Shown here: positions 48,937-61,700 of the stretch, piece after piece
Numbering within the stretch: position 1 is the stretch's first letter
Layout: every line of letters begins with the position of its first letter
Origin: Prunella strophiata
Lineage: Eukaryota; Chordata; Aves; Passeriformes; Prunellidae
Direction: 5' to 3'
Assembly: GCA_036583965.1 (NCBI GenBank)
Contig: JAZBQD010000015.1
Span: forward strand, 71,154,330 to 71,218,329
Length of the DNA: 64,000 bases
The notes under the pieces: model-generated
The model's database searches: none
What the model was told of the DNA's origin: nothing
What the model saw: only the letters and a program-made list of their open reading frames with translations
Translations under genes and position numbers: made by a program

Positions 48937-49055
48937 CCTTATTGGACACAGCTGTGGCCTATTTAGGGCAGGGCTGTTCCTACTCTTTGGTAATTAGTAC
49001 AGCTGCAACTCCTCAGGGGCAAGATTGCCTTCAGCACTATCTCTATTCCCCTACA

Positions 49056-52000
49056 ATCCATCCTCCCACATACCACATCATCTTTTCTCATATTTCATTC
49101 ATGTGCTGAAGAACTGAGGACAACTGTGGCTGTAAATGTAACACATAAAATGTTACCCTTTGATAAAAAGGATTATTGAAGCCTGTGTGAAATACAGAGT
49201 TACAAGGGAAGCTTCACCATTGTTTTGCCTGATTTAAAAGGCAAACTGAGTGACTTTGTAAAAGATTATGAACTTAACCTTACAAACCATACATACAGCA
49301 GCCTAGTAAGTTACAGGACAGCAAGTAGAATACAGAACAATAGCCCTTGAAATATCCAGGAGTGGGTTTCTGACAATAAGGTGGGGCTGTGCAATACTGG
49401 GCCCATAGCTCCAGCTCTGACTACTGTATATATCTTCTTTGGCAGTAGAGAGTTTTGATCTTCATGGGAGACATTACTTTTAGATGACTTCTCTTCGATT
49501 TTATTTTTCCCTCATTTTTCTAACAATATATACTATTTATGAACATTTCAACTTTAGATTTATTTTTTTCCACACAGTGGCCCATTCTTCTCAGAGGCAT
49601 GAATTTCTGGAGATCAGATAAACCCCCAATATCAGTACTTTCTGCACTAAGGGAAAGAAAAATCACATCATGTCACCAGATCCTGCTAATGTGCTATGTC
49701 AGCAGAATACATGAAAAAGGCATGATTTTGAGTGCCTGGAGAAAATGGTGCCAAAGGACAAATAAATAGTTTCTTCCCCTCTTTTCTGAAGATAAGTAGA
49801 GACATATGATTACAGCTTATCATCCCAGGAAAGCATAGGTACTGAGCTGCTAATTTCCCCAGGCATTATCACTCATGTCCTTGGCACAGTGGAAGAAATA
49901 AAGAGCTCTGCTCTGGGTTAAATATTTGGAGTTTACTGTCATACTGTTAATATCATCCAAAAAAAACCTGAAGCACAACATATACCCACATGAAGAATTG
50001 GTTTATTTTTAAATTCTCACCAATATTGTATTGCTTTCTTGCCTTGGAGTAATTATCACACCTGGTTTTCAAAGAATACACTCGAGGAACTTGAAGGTAA
50101 TTCTGAAATTGCTCCACACACAAAATTCAGTCTTCTCAAAGAGAGTCTACAGAAAGATTCCAAGACTCACAAGAAAATGGAGGTCACATAACAGTTCTCC
50201 AGATACTAGTCAGACAGAAGAGAGAAGAAAAATTTGCATATGTATGCAGTCAAAAACTGCTTACAATCAATTGTCCCCTCTTTCAAAGTACAAAATGGAA
50301 ATTGAAAAATAAGTGTCTGTACTTAATGATCAATATCTAAAAGAATATGTTATTCCTTACTTGCCCAATTCTTTTTAATTTAACATTCCATACCTGCTGT
50401 AATACAAAATAGCCACCTGAAGTAACCAGACCTTTTAATATCTGCCATGGAGATTGGTTTCCTAAAGATCTTCTCTGCTTTAAGAATGAGTAGGTAAAAA
50501 AAAAAGTAGAAGAAAGAAAATGCAGATAAATATTGGAAGGATTATACCACTCCAGTACCACCTCATAAAAATACACACTTTCAATTATCATTATATAGTA
50601 TTAATTTGAATCCACTTTGGCACATATCCAGGCATAAATATTTTTTCTCTTTTCAGTACACCTCATAGTGTTAGCAGAACTCAATTCAAGTAACTAAACT
50701 TATCCATAATGGTAATAAACCATTAGTGATTAAGAAATAAGATAAAATAATATTATTTGCCTCTGAAGCTGAGATCCCTTACAGCAACCCTTCCAATTTT
50801 CACATTCAGTAATTTCCTTCATCATGAAATAAAGAGTTTTGAGAATATCAGCAGGGATAAAATCACAGGTATTTTCACACTGAGATTCCATCTCTGATAC
50901 TGTTCCTATTTCCTTTTGTAATGCAGAATTTTGTACCCCCACAGTAAAGTAATGTCATGGTAGGGAAGGGGAGAGAAGCATTCTTCCATAACTTTAAAGG
51001 TCCAGATGGATCTTCAAAGCTATATTACTTCATGGAATTCCTAAACTGGCAAATATTTTCTACTTTACTCACTGCTTAGTGAAACAAGTGTAGTACATAG
51101 TAAACACAAATTAATTCTTTTGGTAAAAAATACCTGAGGGCAATTTTTAAGGAAGAAAAACAAAAAGTTCAACAATAATGAGATGCTACAACTTAAGTGC
51201 AACCACAACCTCAATATCCCTGACAGAAACCTAATATCAAACTTGTTTAAATCTTCAATGCTTAGAAACTTTTAAGAAAGTATTTAATCCCTTTTTTTAA
51301 AGAGACAAAATGAGGGTAGCTCATTAGTTTATTTAAACCTCAAGCAATTTTTCTATTAGGTAGTGGGATAATAAACTTCACCTAGAAATATTGCAGGAGT
51401 ACAGATCTGGATGCTGCCACAACTCTGGATAGATCAGCTTAAACAGGACAATGTCAGAGAGCCAGGTTCAATAACCTGATTCAAGAGCTGGGCTGTGATT
51501 AGATTATGGTTGGGCTTTAGTCTAAAGCCTGCAAGAAAGAGCCTTTTACTCAGCAGTCAAAATTAAGTAGAATCTGTATTCCTAACTCACTGATCATCTT
51601 CATCTTCCAGAGAAAAAATAAATAAAAAACAAAGCAAACAAATAGACAAACATATAAAGTTCCTTTATACTTTTTAGGGAACAAACAAAGAAAAAAATAT
51701 TCTTTGGATAACACTGACAACATGAAGTTTGAATCTTTTATTATTTAAGTTGAAGAATTGCTAACAAATGCATATAACAGAGTGACTGTGGTTGTTCTGG
51801 TCAGTTAAAAAATGCAAATCTCTTCCAATAGCAGTTGGACACATTGTGTGAAGCACTCAGTTTCAGGAGCATTTCTCTGAATACATTTTACAGAGGAAAG
51901 GGAAAGTGGAAATTTCCAGACATTGCCAACAAAATTACTGCCAAAATTTCCTTTCCTTCCTTTAAGCTTTCACTGCCTTGGGTTTTTAGCTTCACATCTC

Positions 52001-52357
52001 TTACTGGTGGTGCTTTGACGCAATGCTGGTGAAATAATTCAAACCTAAGCTTGAAGAAAACTTAAAGCCTATTTCAGGAGTACATGAATAAATATGCTGA
52101 TTAAAGAAAGATAAATTCTATCATTTCCTTCATTATTATGTATTTCTGCAACAAAAAGAAAAAAAGAAAGAAAAAAGGAGCAATCAGGGACTGATTTTAA
52201 AATACAGCACCCTCTGACACTATGACTAAGCGTCTCTTTTCTTCTGCTCAAATCTTGGGTACAGGAAGAAACTCATGGAAAAATTGCCTGTGATCTTTCA
52301 AGCTCATTGTTGTCAAAAGCAGCACTTTTTCCTGCTCTTATCAAAACTAACTGTTAA
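49056..52357. other. Unique AT-rich non-coding DNA
   Basis: No gene, RNA or transposon recognised. Frames up to 93 codons (50031-50312) lack known motifs. Confidence 0.55.
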
Positions 52358-52803
52358 ATTAGTGTCCTGGTTCTGACCAGGACACGTTTAATTCTTGCAG
52401 TAGACAGGAGGGGCCATGGCCAGGACCCTCAGGTTATTTTATACTACATCATGTCATTGGCAAGGGCGTGGAGAAGAGAGTCTCCTCTGGGGAGGAAGAG
52501 TTCCTTCTGGTCAAGTAAGCATGATGGAGGGAGAAGAAGGGTAAACCTAATCCTGAGTATTTTGGATGTGAATCACTCACCTCACTCTTGTACACTTTTA
52601 TTATTCATATTTTTGCTGTTAGTGTTTGTTTTCTCATCTCATCGCTGTTTCCAGTAAATGGTTCTTATCTCAACCCAGGATCTTTGCCTTTTATGCCTCC
52701 AGGTCTCCTCTCCATCCCTCCAACAGGGAGTGAATGATGGATTTAGAGAGTCTGACTGGGAGCACTCAATTGGGGAATGCCATTCCTAAACCACAACAGT
52801 TAG
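52358..52803 (+). mobile_element. Solo LTR, avian ERVL-type, 5-bp target duplication
   Basis: The LTR proper is 52363-52798 (436 bp). It opens TGTCCTGGTTCTGACCAGG and ends CCTAAACCACAACA, the usual termini of this avian ERVL-type group. Its 3' half holds CTTGTACACTTTTATTATTC, an AGTAAATGG poly(A)-region motif and CTTATCTCAACCCAGG, matching the order in the LTR at 10890-11469. The middle differs, so it belongs to another subfamily. The flanks are ATTAG (52358-52362) and GTTAG (52799-52803), four of five identical, as expected for a decayed 5-bp ERVL duplication. No internal region remains. The 68-codon frame at 52451-52657 lies within the LTR and is not a gene. Confidence 0.88.
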
Positions 52804-53927
52804 TCACATATGCAATGCAATGAACATGACCTGTGTGAAGTGACATTTGTTGCAAGACAGAGCCTGCCTGCCCCAACATCACTTCAGGTTTAGGGGCAGA
52901 ATGCTTGTGCTGCAAAGTGTTCATGTTCCCTCTTCCCTTCTAAAATCCAGCATGGTGAGAAACACAGTCAAGCTCTGGGAGGTGAAATGAGTCACACAGT
53001 GCCTGCTGCTTTCTGCCTTTGTTACAATGAGATAAAGGTCAGCAATATCAAGGTTTAACTTATGCCATAAACAGGCTCAAACTTATTCTATTGTCACCCA
53101 TTTGCTTTTTCTTTTCTTGTTTATAATATCATCCTTCCTTCTTGTTAGAGCAGAAACTCTTACGTCAGTCCTGATATGAAAACAACCAGGAAACCAACTC
53201 CCAGAAAAGTCTGGAAGAGTGAAAAAGCTCACAGACAATTTTTTAATGTCATCTTGCCTCAAACAAAGTTGGCCCTGGAACTCAGGAAAATAAGACCAAA
53301 TCCAGCATAAAATATTGTCCAAAATATTGTCCAAAAAGTTGATTATTAAACATATTGAACTATTAATTAAGTGAATGCCAATCTTTCCAAAGCTTTTTCA
53401 TTATTTTATGTGACAGATTTATCATTTTAAATAATGTCAGTACACCCCACCTCCACAAAAGGACCAGTGAAATGGCATTTAATGTACATCTTAAATGAGA
53501 AAATACTTTTCATGTCTATCTCAGAAAACTGAGTGAAGGAACTTCCTCTGGGCATGATCAGTGATTCCTCATTGATGGGCAAGGGGTTTGAGGTCACTAT
53601 TAAATGCTATGTCTGTCTATGTGAGCATTTGCTTCCACAAGATGAGGCTGAGGCACCTTCTTTAGTGCTCTAAAAACTCTCAGAAAATAAATCTTCAAAA
53701 GTGTTGTTCATCCAATGAAATAATATAAACTAGCAATTCCTGTGTATGCTTGGAGAGAAGTCCAAAGGTCAAGGAACTTGACTAGAGTCTTGAGGGCAGG
53801 ACCAGGATAGTGTCTGCATAAAGGTGACAGCAGTACTGTAACTAACTTGCCCTATGTAGGATCTGAGAATTTCCTGTTTTCAGTAGAGGATTTCTCCTTC
53901 AAACATGGTCAAAATTAGAAGGGGAAA

Positions 53928-53929
<2 letters not shown>
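52804..53929. other. Unique non-coding DNA
   Basis: Nothing recognised except a 12-bp direct duplication (AAAATATTGTCC) near 53308-53331. Confidence 0.55.
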
Positions 53930-53976
<47 letters not shown>

Positions 53977-54001
53977 TAGAGAGAGACAGTGAGAGAGAGA
54001 A
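53930..54001. repeat. Poly(A) run of 45 nt followed by GA-rich repeat
   Basis: Forty-five uninterrupted A (53930-53974), then GGTAGAGAGAGACAGTGAGAG and more GA units to about 54001. It is a compound simple repeat and likely polymorphic. No retrocopy body is recognised next to it. Confidence 0.9.
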
Positions 54002-55171
54002 ATTCATTGTGATAGTGAAACTCCAGGATGGTCTAGAGCTGGGTGAAGGCTGAAAACACATTTCGGTAAACAGCATCACACCAGTCACAGGAAATTATGT
54101 AAATAATAATGTAAATATTGCCAAGGAGAATCTATATCAAATGACTGGGGGCAAAGTGTGAAATAGAACAGGAGAAGAGCAGAGGTGGTATCTTCCCTGA
54201 TGGTCTGGGATCCCATACTGCAGAACAGAAGGACAATGTCACCTCAGCAAGGACCAGAGAAAGACAGACCAGGAGCAGGTTCAGTCAGTGTTGGTGGAAC
54301 AGCTTTGGTCAGGGGTGCTCTTGGCAGCACCAGGAAACACAGAGAGGAATGGGATGTTCTCCAGGTATGGTAATCTTTGCCTCAGGCTGGCAGCCTGAAG
54401 CTACAGAAGATGAGGCAGCACAAGTCAGAGTCCAAATCTTACGATTTCCTGTAGTTCCCAGAGAGGCTGAAAGGTCCTTGGGTCACTGTACAGTTTTAGT
54501 TTTAGAAGTCTATCTTTAGTGACCCAAAACTACTTACTAAGTATGCTTTAATCACCTTAATCCTAGAATTGGGATCTTAAATATGAAATGTAGATGCAGC
54601 AAGTGGGACAGTACCCTTTGCTGGCTGCCTAAATTTATGCCCCTGTTCTTACTGCTTACAATTCTTCCACACAGACTCCATCTGCAAAGAGGCCAAATAT
54701 TTTTGACATTGATACAACATTGTTTGACATTGTTTGGGTCATACATAAGAGAAGTACTCGTGCCTGCAATTTACCCTTTGTCTTCAGGACCTATTCAGCT
54801 TTTCATAAGAATGACACATGCTATGTTAATAAAGTTTGGAAGTTTCACGCTCCACGTTTTTTTCTAAATTACTTTTACACTGCCCACATCCCTGCTTGCT
54901 CTGGTCAGTTTGGGAAATTCATACAATCACAGCCACTGAATGAAGAACACTGTCAGAGTGTAATGTGGACAGAAAGCCCTCCAACTTTCCATTCATACTC
55001 AGTAGCCTACAAGTACTTTCTTATTTGCTTTCAACTTGAAAAACTGGGGGGTAAAAAAGAGTTAGTGAAGATCCCAACTACACATAAAATTTAAATGGTT
55101 TTAAGATCATTCTGTGAAGCCAAAGAAGAGCACAGCATGGATGCTCATTCAGTTTCCAAGCAGCATGTTTT
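54002..55171. other. Unique non-coding DNA with a weak exon-like ORF
   Basis: A 62-codon + frame (54185-54373) contains a donor-like CTCCAG followed by GTATGG (GT at 54365-54366). It has no clear acceptor and no recognisable family. Two overlapping + frames at 54583-55094 also lack motifs. No gene is supported. Confidence 0.45.
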
Positions 55172-55740
55172 CACAGAAACATAGAATAATATCAGCTTGA
55201 GTTATCTAGTCCAAACCCTTGCTCAAAGCAGGTCTCGTTAGATGAAGTTCCTCAGGGCTGTGACCCATCAAGCCCTGAAAACAGGGGAGATTCTAGACTC
55301 TTCCAGGCAACCTGTTCCTGTGTATAGCAACACTCATGGTAAAAAACTATATCTGATAAGAATTTCCCATTTGTCAGCTTTTGTCCTTTGCATATCAATC
55401 TACTAGTGCACACCACTAAGAGGACTCTGGCCCCATCTTCTCTGTATTTTCCAATTTTTCAGTTGAAGGATCAGGAAGATCTCTCCCAAACCTTCCCTTA
55501 CCTAGTCATCTCCTCATATTTCATGTGCTCCACTTCCCTGGCAATCTTGATGGCCCTTCAGTGGACTCATTTCCATATGTCAATACCTTATGTTGGGAAA
55601 CCCAAAACTTGACTCCATACTCCAGATATGGCCTCACAAGTGTCACAGAGGTGAAAGATCACTTCCCTGGAACTGCTGGATATACTCATGCTCATAAAAG
55701 CCAGGAAGTGGCTGGTCTTTGGTGCTTTACTTGATTGGCC
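55172..55740 (-). mobile_element. CR1 LINE 3' region, reverse orientation, moderately old
   Basis: On the + strand it begins with ACAGAAACATAGAATAATATC, the reversed octamer tail. It continues with TTATCTAGTCCAAACCCTTGC, AGCAGGTCTCGTTAGATGAAG and GCAACCTGTTCCTGTG. Later come AGGACTCTGGCCCCATCTTC, TTGATGGCCCTTCAGTGGAC, TTGACTCCATACTCCAGATA and TGGCCTCACAAGTGTCACAG. This is the reverse complement of the avian CR1 3' UTR and terminal ORF2. It ends beside a T run at 55741-55755. Open frames inside are not functional. Confidence 0.88.
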
Positions 55741-58700
55741 TTTTTTTTTTTTTTTAAGTTAGGTTTATTTCTATTCTGAATAGAATTCAATTTCTATTTC
55801 TAAATCTTTAGTGCACTGGGACTTAAAATAAGACATTCAAAACTGAAATAATACCCTGACAGGGGTTGTCAGTGTTTTAAATACAACCAGGAGGAGATGG
55901 TTCAATTTCTCCACATACTTACACCTGAATCTTTGTTTATAACCAAGAGTTGTGCAGATTTTACCAGCATGATTTTACCTCTTACTCTGTGGACACAAAC
56001 CAGCTTAAGAGCATTTCAGCAATTAAACTGATGATATTTTCAAACCACTGCAAGTAGAATGACTTCTTACATACCTTAGGGCAAATGAAAGTTAAGTTCC
56101 AAGAGGTGCCAAGTAGAAATTATGTTGACAGCAATAAATGCAGTGCACTTTGGTAGTAATCCCCCCACCACACCAGACCCATGCAATAAACCTTGTCGTG
56201 AAAGTGCAAAGACTTTTTGAACTAGTGATACTTTTCAAGTTAGTAGGGCATTGCCAGACCATGGCTTAAATAATGACTTACTTTTTTCACACTAATTTAT
56301 TTCTTTAAGAATAGTAGGCATAAAGATCTCTCAAATAGAAGGAAATTATGAGATTTTTTTTTTCTGAAACCACTTTAATAAAAACAAAGACATTAAAGTT
56401 TTATAATGAACATTCTAAATGCTGAAGTATTAATTCAGGGTAATAACTCCTATAAGCATCACTGAATTATGCATTTTAAATTACAATTTTCAAAAAATGG
56501 CAGTGGGTATATTACAAAACTGAAAATAAATTTCACAAAACCTATCCTGAGTATTTTCTATGTAATGATTTGTGTGAATTATTTAACATTTTCATTAACA
56601 TTGTCTGGAAACGTACAATTTTATCTGACTCATACCTTGAGATAGTTGAAATGTTTGAAGACCTAGTTCTGCAAATTTTCCTGCATAGGCAGGCCACTAA
56701 ATGCACACATTTCTAGAACTCAGGACATTCAGTACTGAAAATACAAACTAGTGTTGAATGTTAACACCATTTGAATTGTATTATATTTACATTGGTCCCT
56801 TTGAAGCACTATACATTTATTCTTCCACACTACATTAAAGGAAAACACAAGCTCAAACTTTTGCCTGGTTTTCATGTTTTTTCAGAAGTGTATAAAATTT
56901 AGACTTTGGTAGGGAGACAGAATTCTATCAAAGGAGGGTTTTACTTTAAAAATTCAAGTTTATCATGTGCCCAGTTAAACTGCAGAAAACAATAGCATGG
57001 CTTAGTGCAGCATCTGTTTTGAAAGAGATATGGCAGACCAAATAATTAAATCCAAAATATTCAAGCACCAATTAACATTTTATTTGAACTTCACGTAAAG
57101 ATTTAAACTATATCTTATGTTATCAGGACCATCCAGACCATCTCTAATTCATAAGAGAGTGAAACACAGACAAATGATAACATCTATTGAAAATGAAAGC
57201 TGCTTAATTGTTTGTGTCAAGGGGAAGGCACAATGGGTAAAATTGTGCTGATGGGTAAAATTTCCACAGGAATTTTCAACCTAGATATGCAGTGGGGAAG
57301 TAGGTGCCTCAGTGAACAATAGTAGATGCTGAAAATATCTTAGATAGATCTTTTTTTATTGATGAGCTCTGCTGACATCTAAATCTCTGCATATATATGC
57401 CTCTATCAGTTAAAATTCAGATCAGTTAGCAGCCAGTAATGAGTGTTGCTGATTATGCTCACAAATTACTTGTTTGCTACGCTTTTAACTTGTACTATGA
57501 CAGGGGAAATAAACAAAACTCAGGTTTTCTTGTCCCAAAGGAATCTACCTATAAACCCAGTACATCCATTTCTCTTTTTCCAACATCCAACTTGCCAGTT
57601 GTTGCCACTTCTCATTTTCAGCAGCTCCCAAATAAATGGACTGAATTGAGCCTTTTTAATTAACACATGTGAATAAACCCCAAATATGGGATGTTATTGC
57701 ATAGCTTAAGATACGCATACCATTTTTTTTCCACAGGGCTACAAAAATTTCCAACTGCCAAAAAGCAGTTAATAAGAGGGAGAGTGAGAAGTGTGCAGGT
57801 TTGCTACAACTCAGCAGACATAAACAATGCAAAGTATTTTGTATGGATTTCCCAAAGGATATATCAAGAACCATCCTCAGCATGTTGAAGATTATGAGTA
57901 AGGATTAATTTGGTGTATTAATAGCTATCCTGACAATTTCATCTCTGCAAATGTTATTACTATTACAGGAAAAAAAATCTATATCCATTTTGCTGAGGCA
58001 TTAGCCTAGATCTTCATGTAGTGAGAGGTTTTTCTTAGAATTTAAATTCATTTGCACAGAATGTATTTTGGAAAAAAAAAGAAGAAAAAAAGAGAGTAAA
58101 TTGGTATCCAGCTTTTTTATGAGATAAAAGAAATACAGATTTTTTTAAGCTTTGCCTTTACTTTTGCACCCATATGTTACAGGGACCTGCAATTATATAT
58201 AAACACTTAAATATTTAACTTCATAATATGCCTATCTACACAGGATGCCTCAGAGAGGAATCTTGTACTCACAGTACATCATTACACAAAATCCCACCTG
58301 AAATAATTTTGCCCACAAAGCTGTACCTGTAGAAATTGAGAATATGAATATTTCTAAATTGAACTCCATGTCAGTATCAACAGTTTTATACTCATTAGTG
58401 ATTGCTTATTACATGATTTTATAACTTATGATAGTCCAGGTAAAATTCATAATCTCAGGCCATAAATGCTTGATTTTATGAAGATATGGGACACAGATAT
58501 AAATCTGTAGGAAAATATGAGAAACCACAACATAAAATTACATGTCTTCCATAGAAAATACCTGTGACCCACTAGTGTTACAAAGAAAACAAAAGAAATT
58601 AAGTACAAAGGACCTACCAACAAAATCTTCAAAGATGTTACAGTGCATTCACTCATTGAATAAGTACAGGCTTATAGCACACAAAATCCCCACATCCCTA

Positions 58701-61700
58701 GCTGGTAAGAAATTCAGTCACCAAAATCAAGAGCGCTAACAGCCTTGATTAACGTGGAGAAAGAAAATGTCAAAAATCATACTGAAGCTATTTTTTAAAT
58801 TATTAGATCAATAAAATGACTATCATCTCTTTTAAAGTTGATTGCTATGAGGAAAACAATCCTTTAATATTTCTATATAAACTTTTTTTTAAATAATCCC
58901 TAAATAAGAGAAATTATTTTACTATTCTCACAGTAATTCTACATTAAAACTCAAGTTAAAATATGAATAGAATCCTGTCATTTACATTTTGTTTTGAAAA
59001 GGCACAGCAATATTTATTCTTAGCTAGAAGTCACTAAAAGTGCAATCATTCCAAGACTTATCACTATGAGAATTGTTCAACTAGCAGAATAGAATAGCAG
59101 CAGGAGTCGTGTTACTACCTGAAGTACAACAGAAAGCAGGGCTGAGAGAAACAGTCAATGTAAACATATGTCTCAGCTATTATTCACTCATCTATAATTC
59201 CAACAATGCACTGTTTTCTGTGCAAGACATTCTAGAATAAGTACAAAAGTAATTTTCTCGCTAATTATGTGGAGCACAGGCAGTCCACAAATCTGTTTTT
59301 GTTCACTAGCTATGCAAATTTGCCTTTTGTAACATCACAGAAAGCCAGAAAATGATGGAGAAAGGAAAGAAAATAACTGATGCCAACCATGCAGCACATA
59401 ACAGAGCAAATGGAAGAAATTTATTTTGTCTAACTGCAGGATGGCAGCATTGTGATTGACACCACTTAGTTGGTTGCTTAGCACTCAGATCAGCAGACTG
59501 AAATTGCAGTGAGAAGACAAGACTAGACCATAGGACCACAGTGCTGTTACTTCTGTTGCATTTCTTCATCTGAGAGAAGATGTAACTTCAGGGTTAGGTC
59601 TTTCTATAAATATGTTAGTATGAATAAATTTGTATCTTTGACTCAAATCAATAAAACCTTCCCAGTCTTTCCATGGTTCTGGGAAAACCAAAGCTTTTAA
59701 AACTTTGCAGATTATTCCTTGAAATATAAGGATGGGATTGAAGCCATTGAAGGATGGGTTTGGATATTTTTTGTTGGTTTGGTTTTTTTCCCTTATGATT
59801 AACAAAACCACAAAGAGACAAGAGACTAATTCAGTGACAGACACTAACAGGTTCTCAACAGAGAATTTGAATTGAGGGAATAGAATCCAGGTTAATTCAA
59901 GACAGAAAAAGACCTCTTGTCAATGTATCAGCTGCAAAGAGTCAGGTGTCACAAGAACCGAAGTTCTTTGCCACAGATGAAGCTCCAAGACCCATTCTGA
60001 GAATGGGCTATGTCAGAAATAGAAAGAAACAATACTAAAAGAAAACACTTCAGATGAAGGCAACTCCATCATCTTCAAACAGACAAGAAAGCCCCAAGAC
60101 AGTGGTGATGAAAGAAGAAATTGATTTGAGGTTTAGATGCTTAAGGCAGATGCTAACCATTCCCAAGACAAAAGCAACTTTCTCCCTACCAAGCACAACA
60201 GAAAAGAGAGGCTCTTTTCTTTTCAGCGTGACAGAGCATGCTGCAAAACTACATTCTGAACTCCAAGAACAGGAATGTTTGTTAGCAGAACTTTCAGTGC
60301 CTACGAAGAAAGTCTACCATGTCTTCATTGTTCTCTCCATCTTGGACTCATCATGAAATCCACCCCAAGCTCAGAGAGAACACCAAAGAAAGGAGACATC
60401 CAAAAGACAGTCATTGGCACAGTCACAGCCCACTGGCAGGTGCAATTCTCTGCATCATGGTCCCAGTCTGGTGATGTTGTCACACAAAAGGCTCTCCAGG
60501 GAAGCTTCTGTTGCTTGTGTTTTGCAGACTTCTCTGAAGTCAGTCTTGGTTGGGAAATGTCTTTCTGAAACACACAGTGAAGTCATGCTTCCTAAAGGGC
60601 ATCAGATCAGCTGAGTAGATGAGCATAAAGGCAAGGACTATCTGCCTCAGACTTTTTTTTAAATAGATTTTCATGCAGACATCCCATAATGCAGACATCC
60701 CATAAGCAAAATGAATATTGTATGTAACAACAGCAAAGAGAAGGGTAGACAAAGCTAAGTGACCCCTTTGGGGCTGCAGGTATAAAATGAGTTCCATCAC
60801 AAAGCAAGACCACTCTTTCAAGTTCAGCTGGTGTTTCATGTAAATAGCACCTCTTCAGATTCTCTCTCAAGTTCCAGTCTCAACAAGCTCTAGGCCAGCT
60901 ACACTTACCACTGTCAGTGCTGTTTTAAGATGGCTCTTGACAGCAATCAATCTATGTTAGGTTAAAATCAAACAAGCCTATCAAACAAACCTGCCAAACT
61001 TTCTTAAAGCGGGAAATGTTCATATTAAAGTCAGTGTTTTTATTAAAATCTTTACTTTCTCATAATTTCCTGTTTTGGGGGAACCTGCTACAGCTCCTGA
61101 GGAAACTGAATGAGTAGTAACATCCTCTCTGACAGCTTCCCAAGGACACATTGTCCCCACACATTCTTAGTTCAAAATGTACCAAGGATTTCATCTATCT
61201 CTGACTCAAGTGGACTCAAAGGTCACCACACAGATTTAATTCAAAACAAGTGCCAGTCCCAGCTTTAATTTTGTAGTCTGGTCAGTAGTGGAAACACTAA
61301 AGTAAAGCTGCAATACAATGAAACAGTTCTTACTCTGTCACAAATTATAGTCACTAGACATTTTTCTCAATGTCTTTATGCAATCATAAAAATTTTATGA
61401 CATTTTGCTGATGCAAGATATTGATTAGGAATAAAAAACCTATCAGAGTCCTGAAAAGGAGAAATTTTCGCAAATTATAGAAAAACAAGACTTACATTAA
61501 TTTAAGCTTTATAATGCAGTTTTATGATATCCTAATTAAATTATTTATTAACCTTAAAACAACTTTGCTTTTTTCAGCCTTTCTTTCAAACTTTTTTTAA
61601 ACTTTCCAGTAATGTGGCTATCAAAGAAATTGAGAAAACATCCCAGACACTCATCCAGGAAGAGAGCACCAGTGGAGAAACTACCAGTCTGGAATGGGGA

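Larger units (their letters stand above)
48652..49055 (-). mobile_element. Reverse-strand LTR with primer-binding-site stub
   Basis: The LTR proper is 48672-49055 (384 bp) on the reverse strand. It opens TGTAGGGGAATAGAG and ends GCACTGACA. In its own orientation it has a CCAAT-like box (GTCCAATAAGG), a TATA box (GATATAAAAGAG, about 48923-48934) and a poly(A) signal (AATAAACTGG, about 48721-48731). After the CA end come two bases and then TGGTGGCCCATGTGGGGA, an 18-nt primer-binding-site-like sequence starting with the obligatory TGG. It is therefore a 5' LTR with a short piece of leader, not a clean solo LTR. I find no matching target duplication at the edges and no coding remnant. The family is unknown to me, and the tRNA primer was not assigned. 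Confidence 0.78.
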
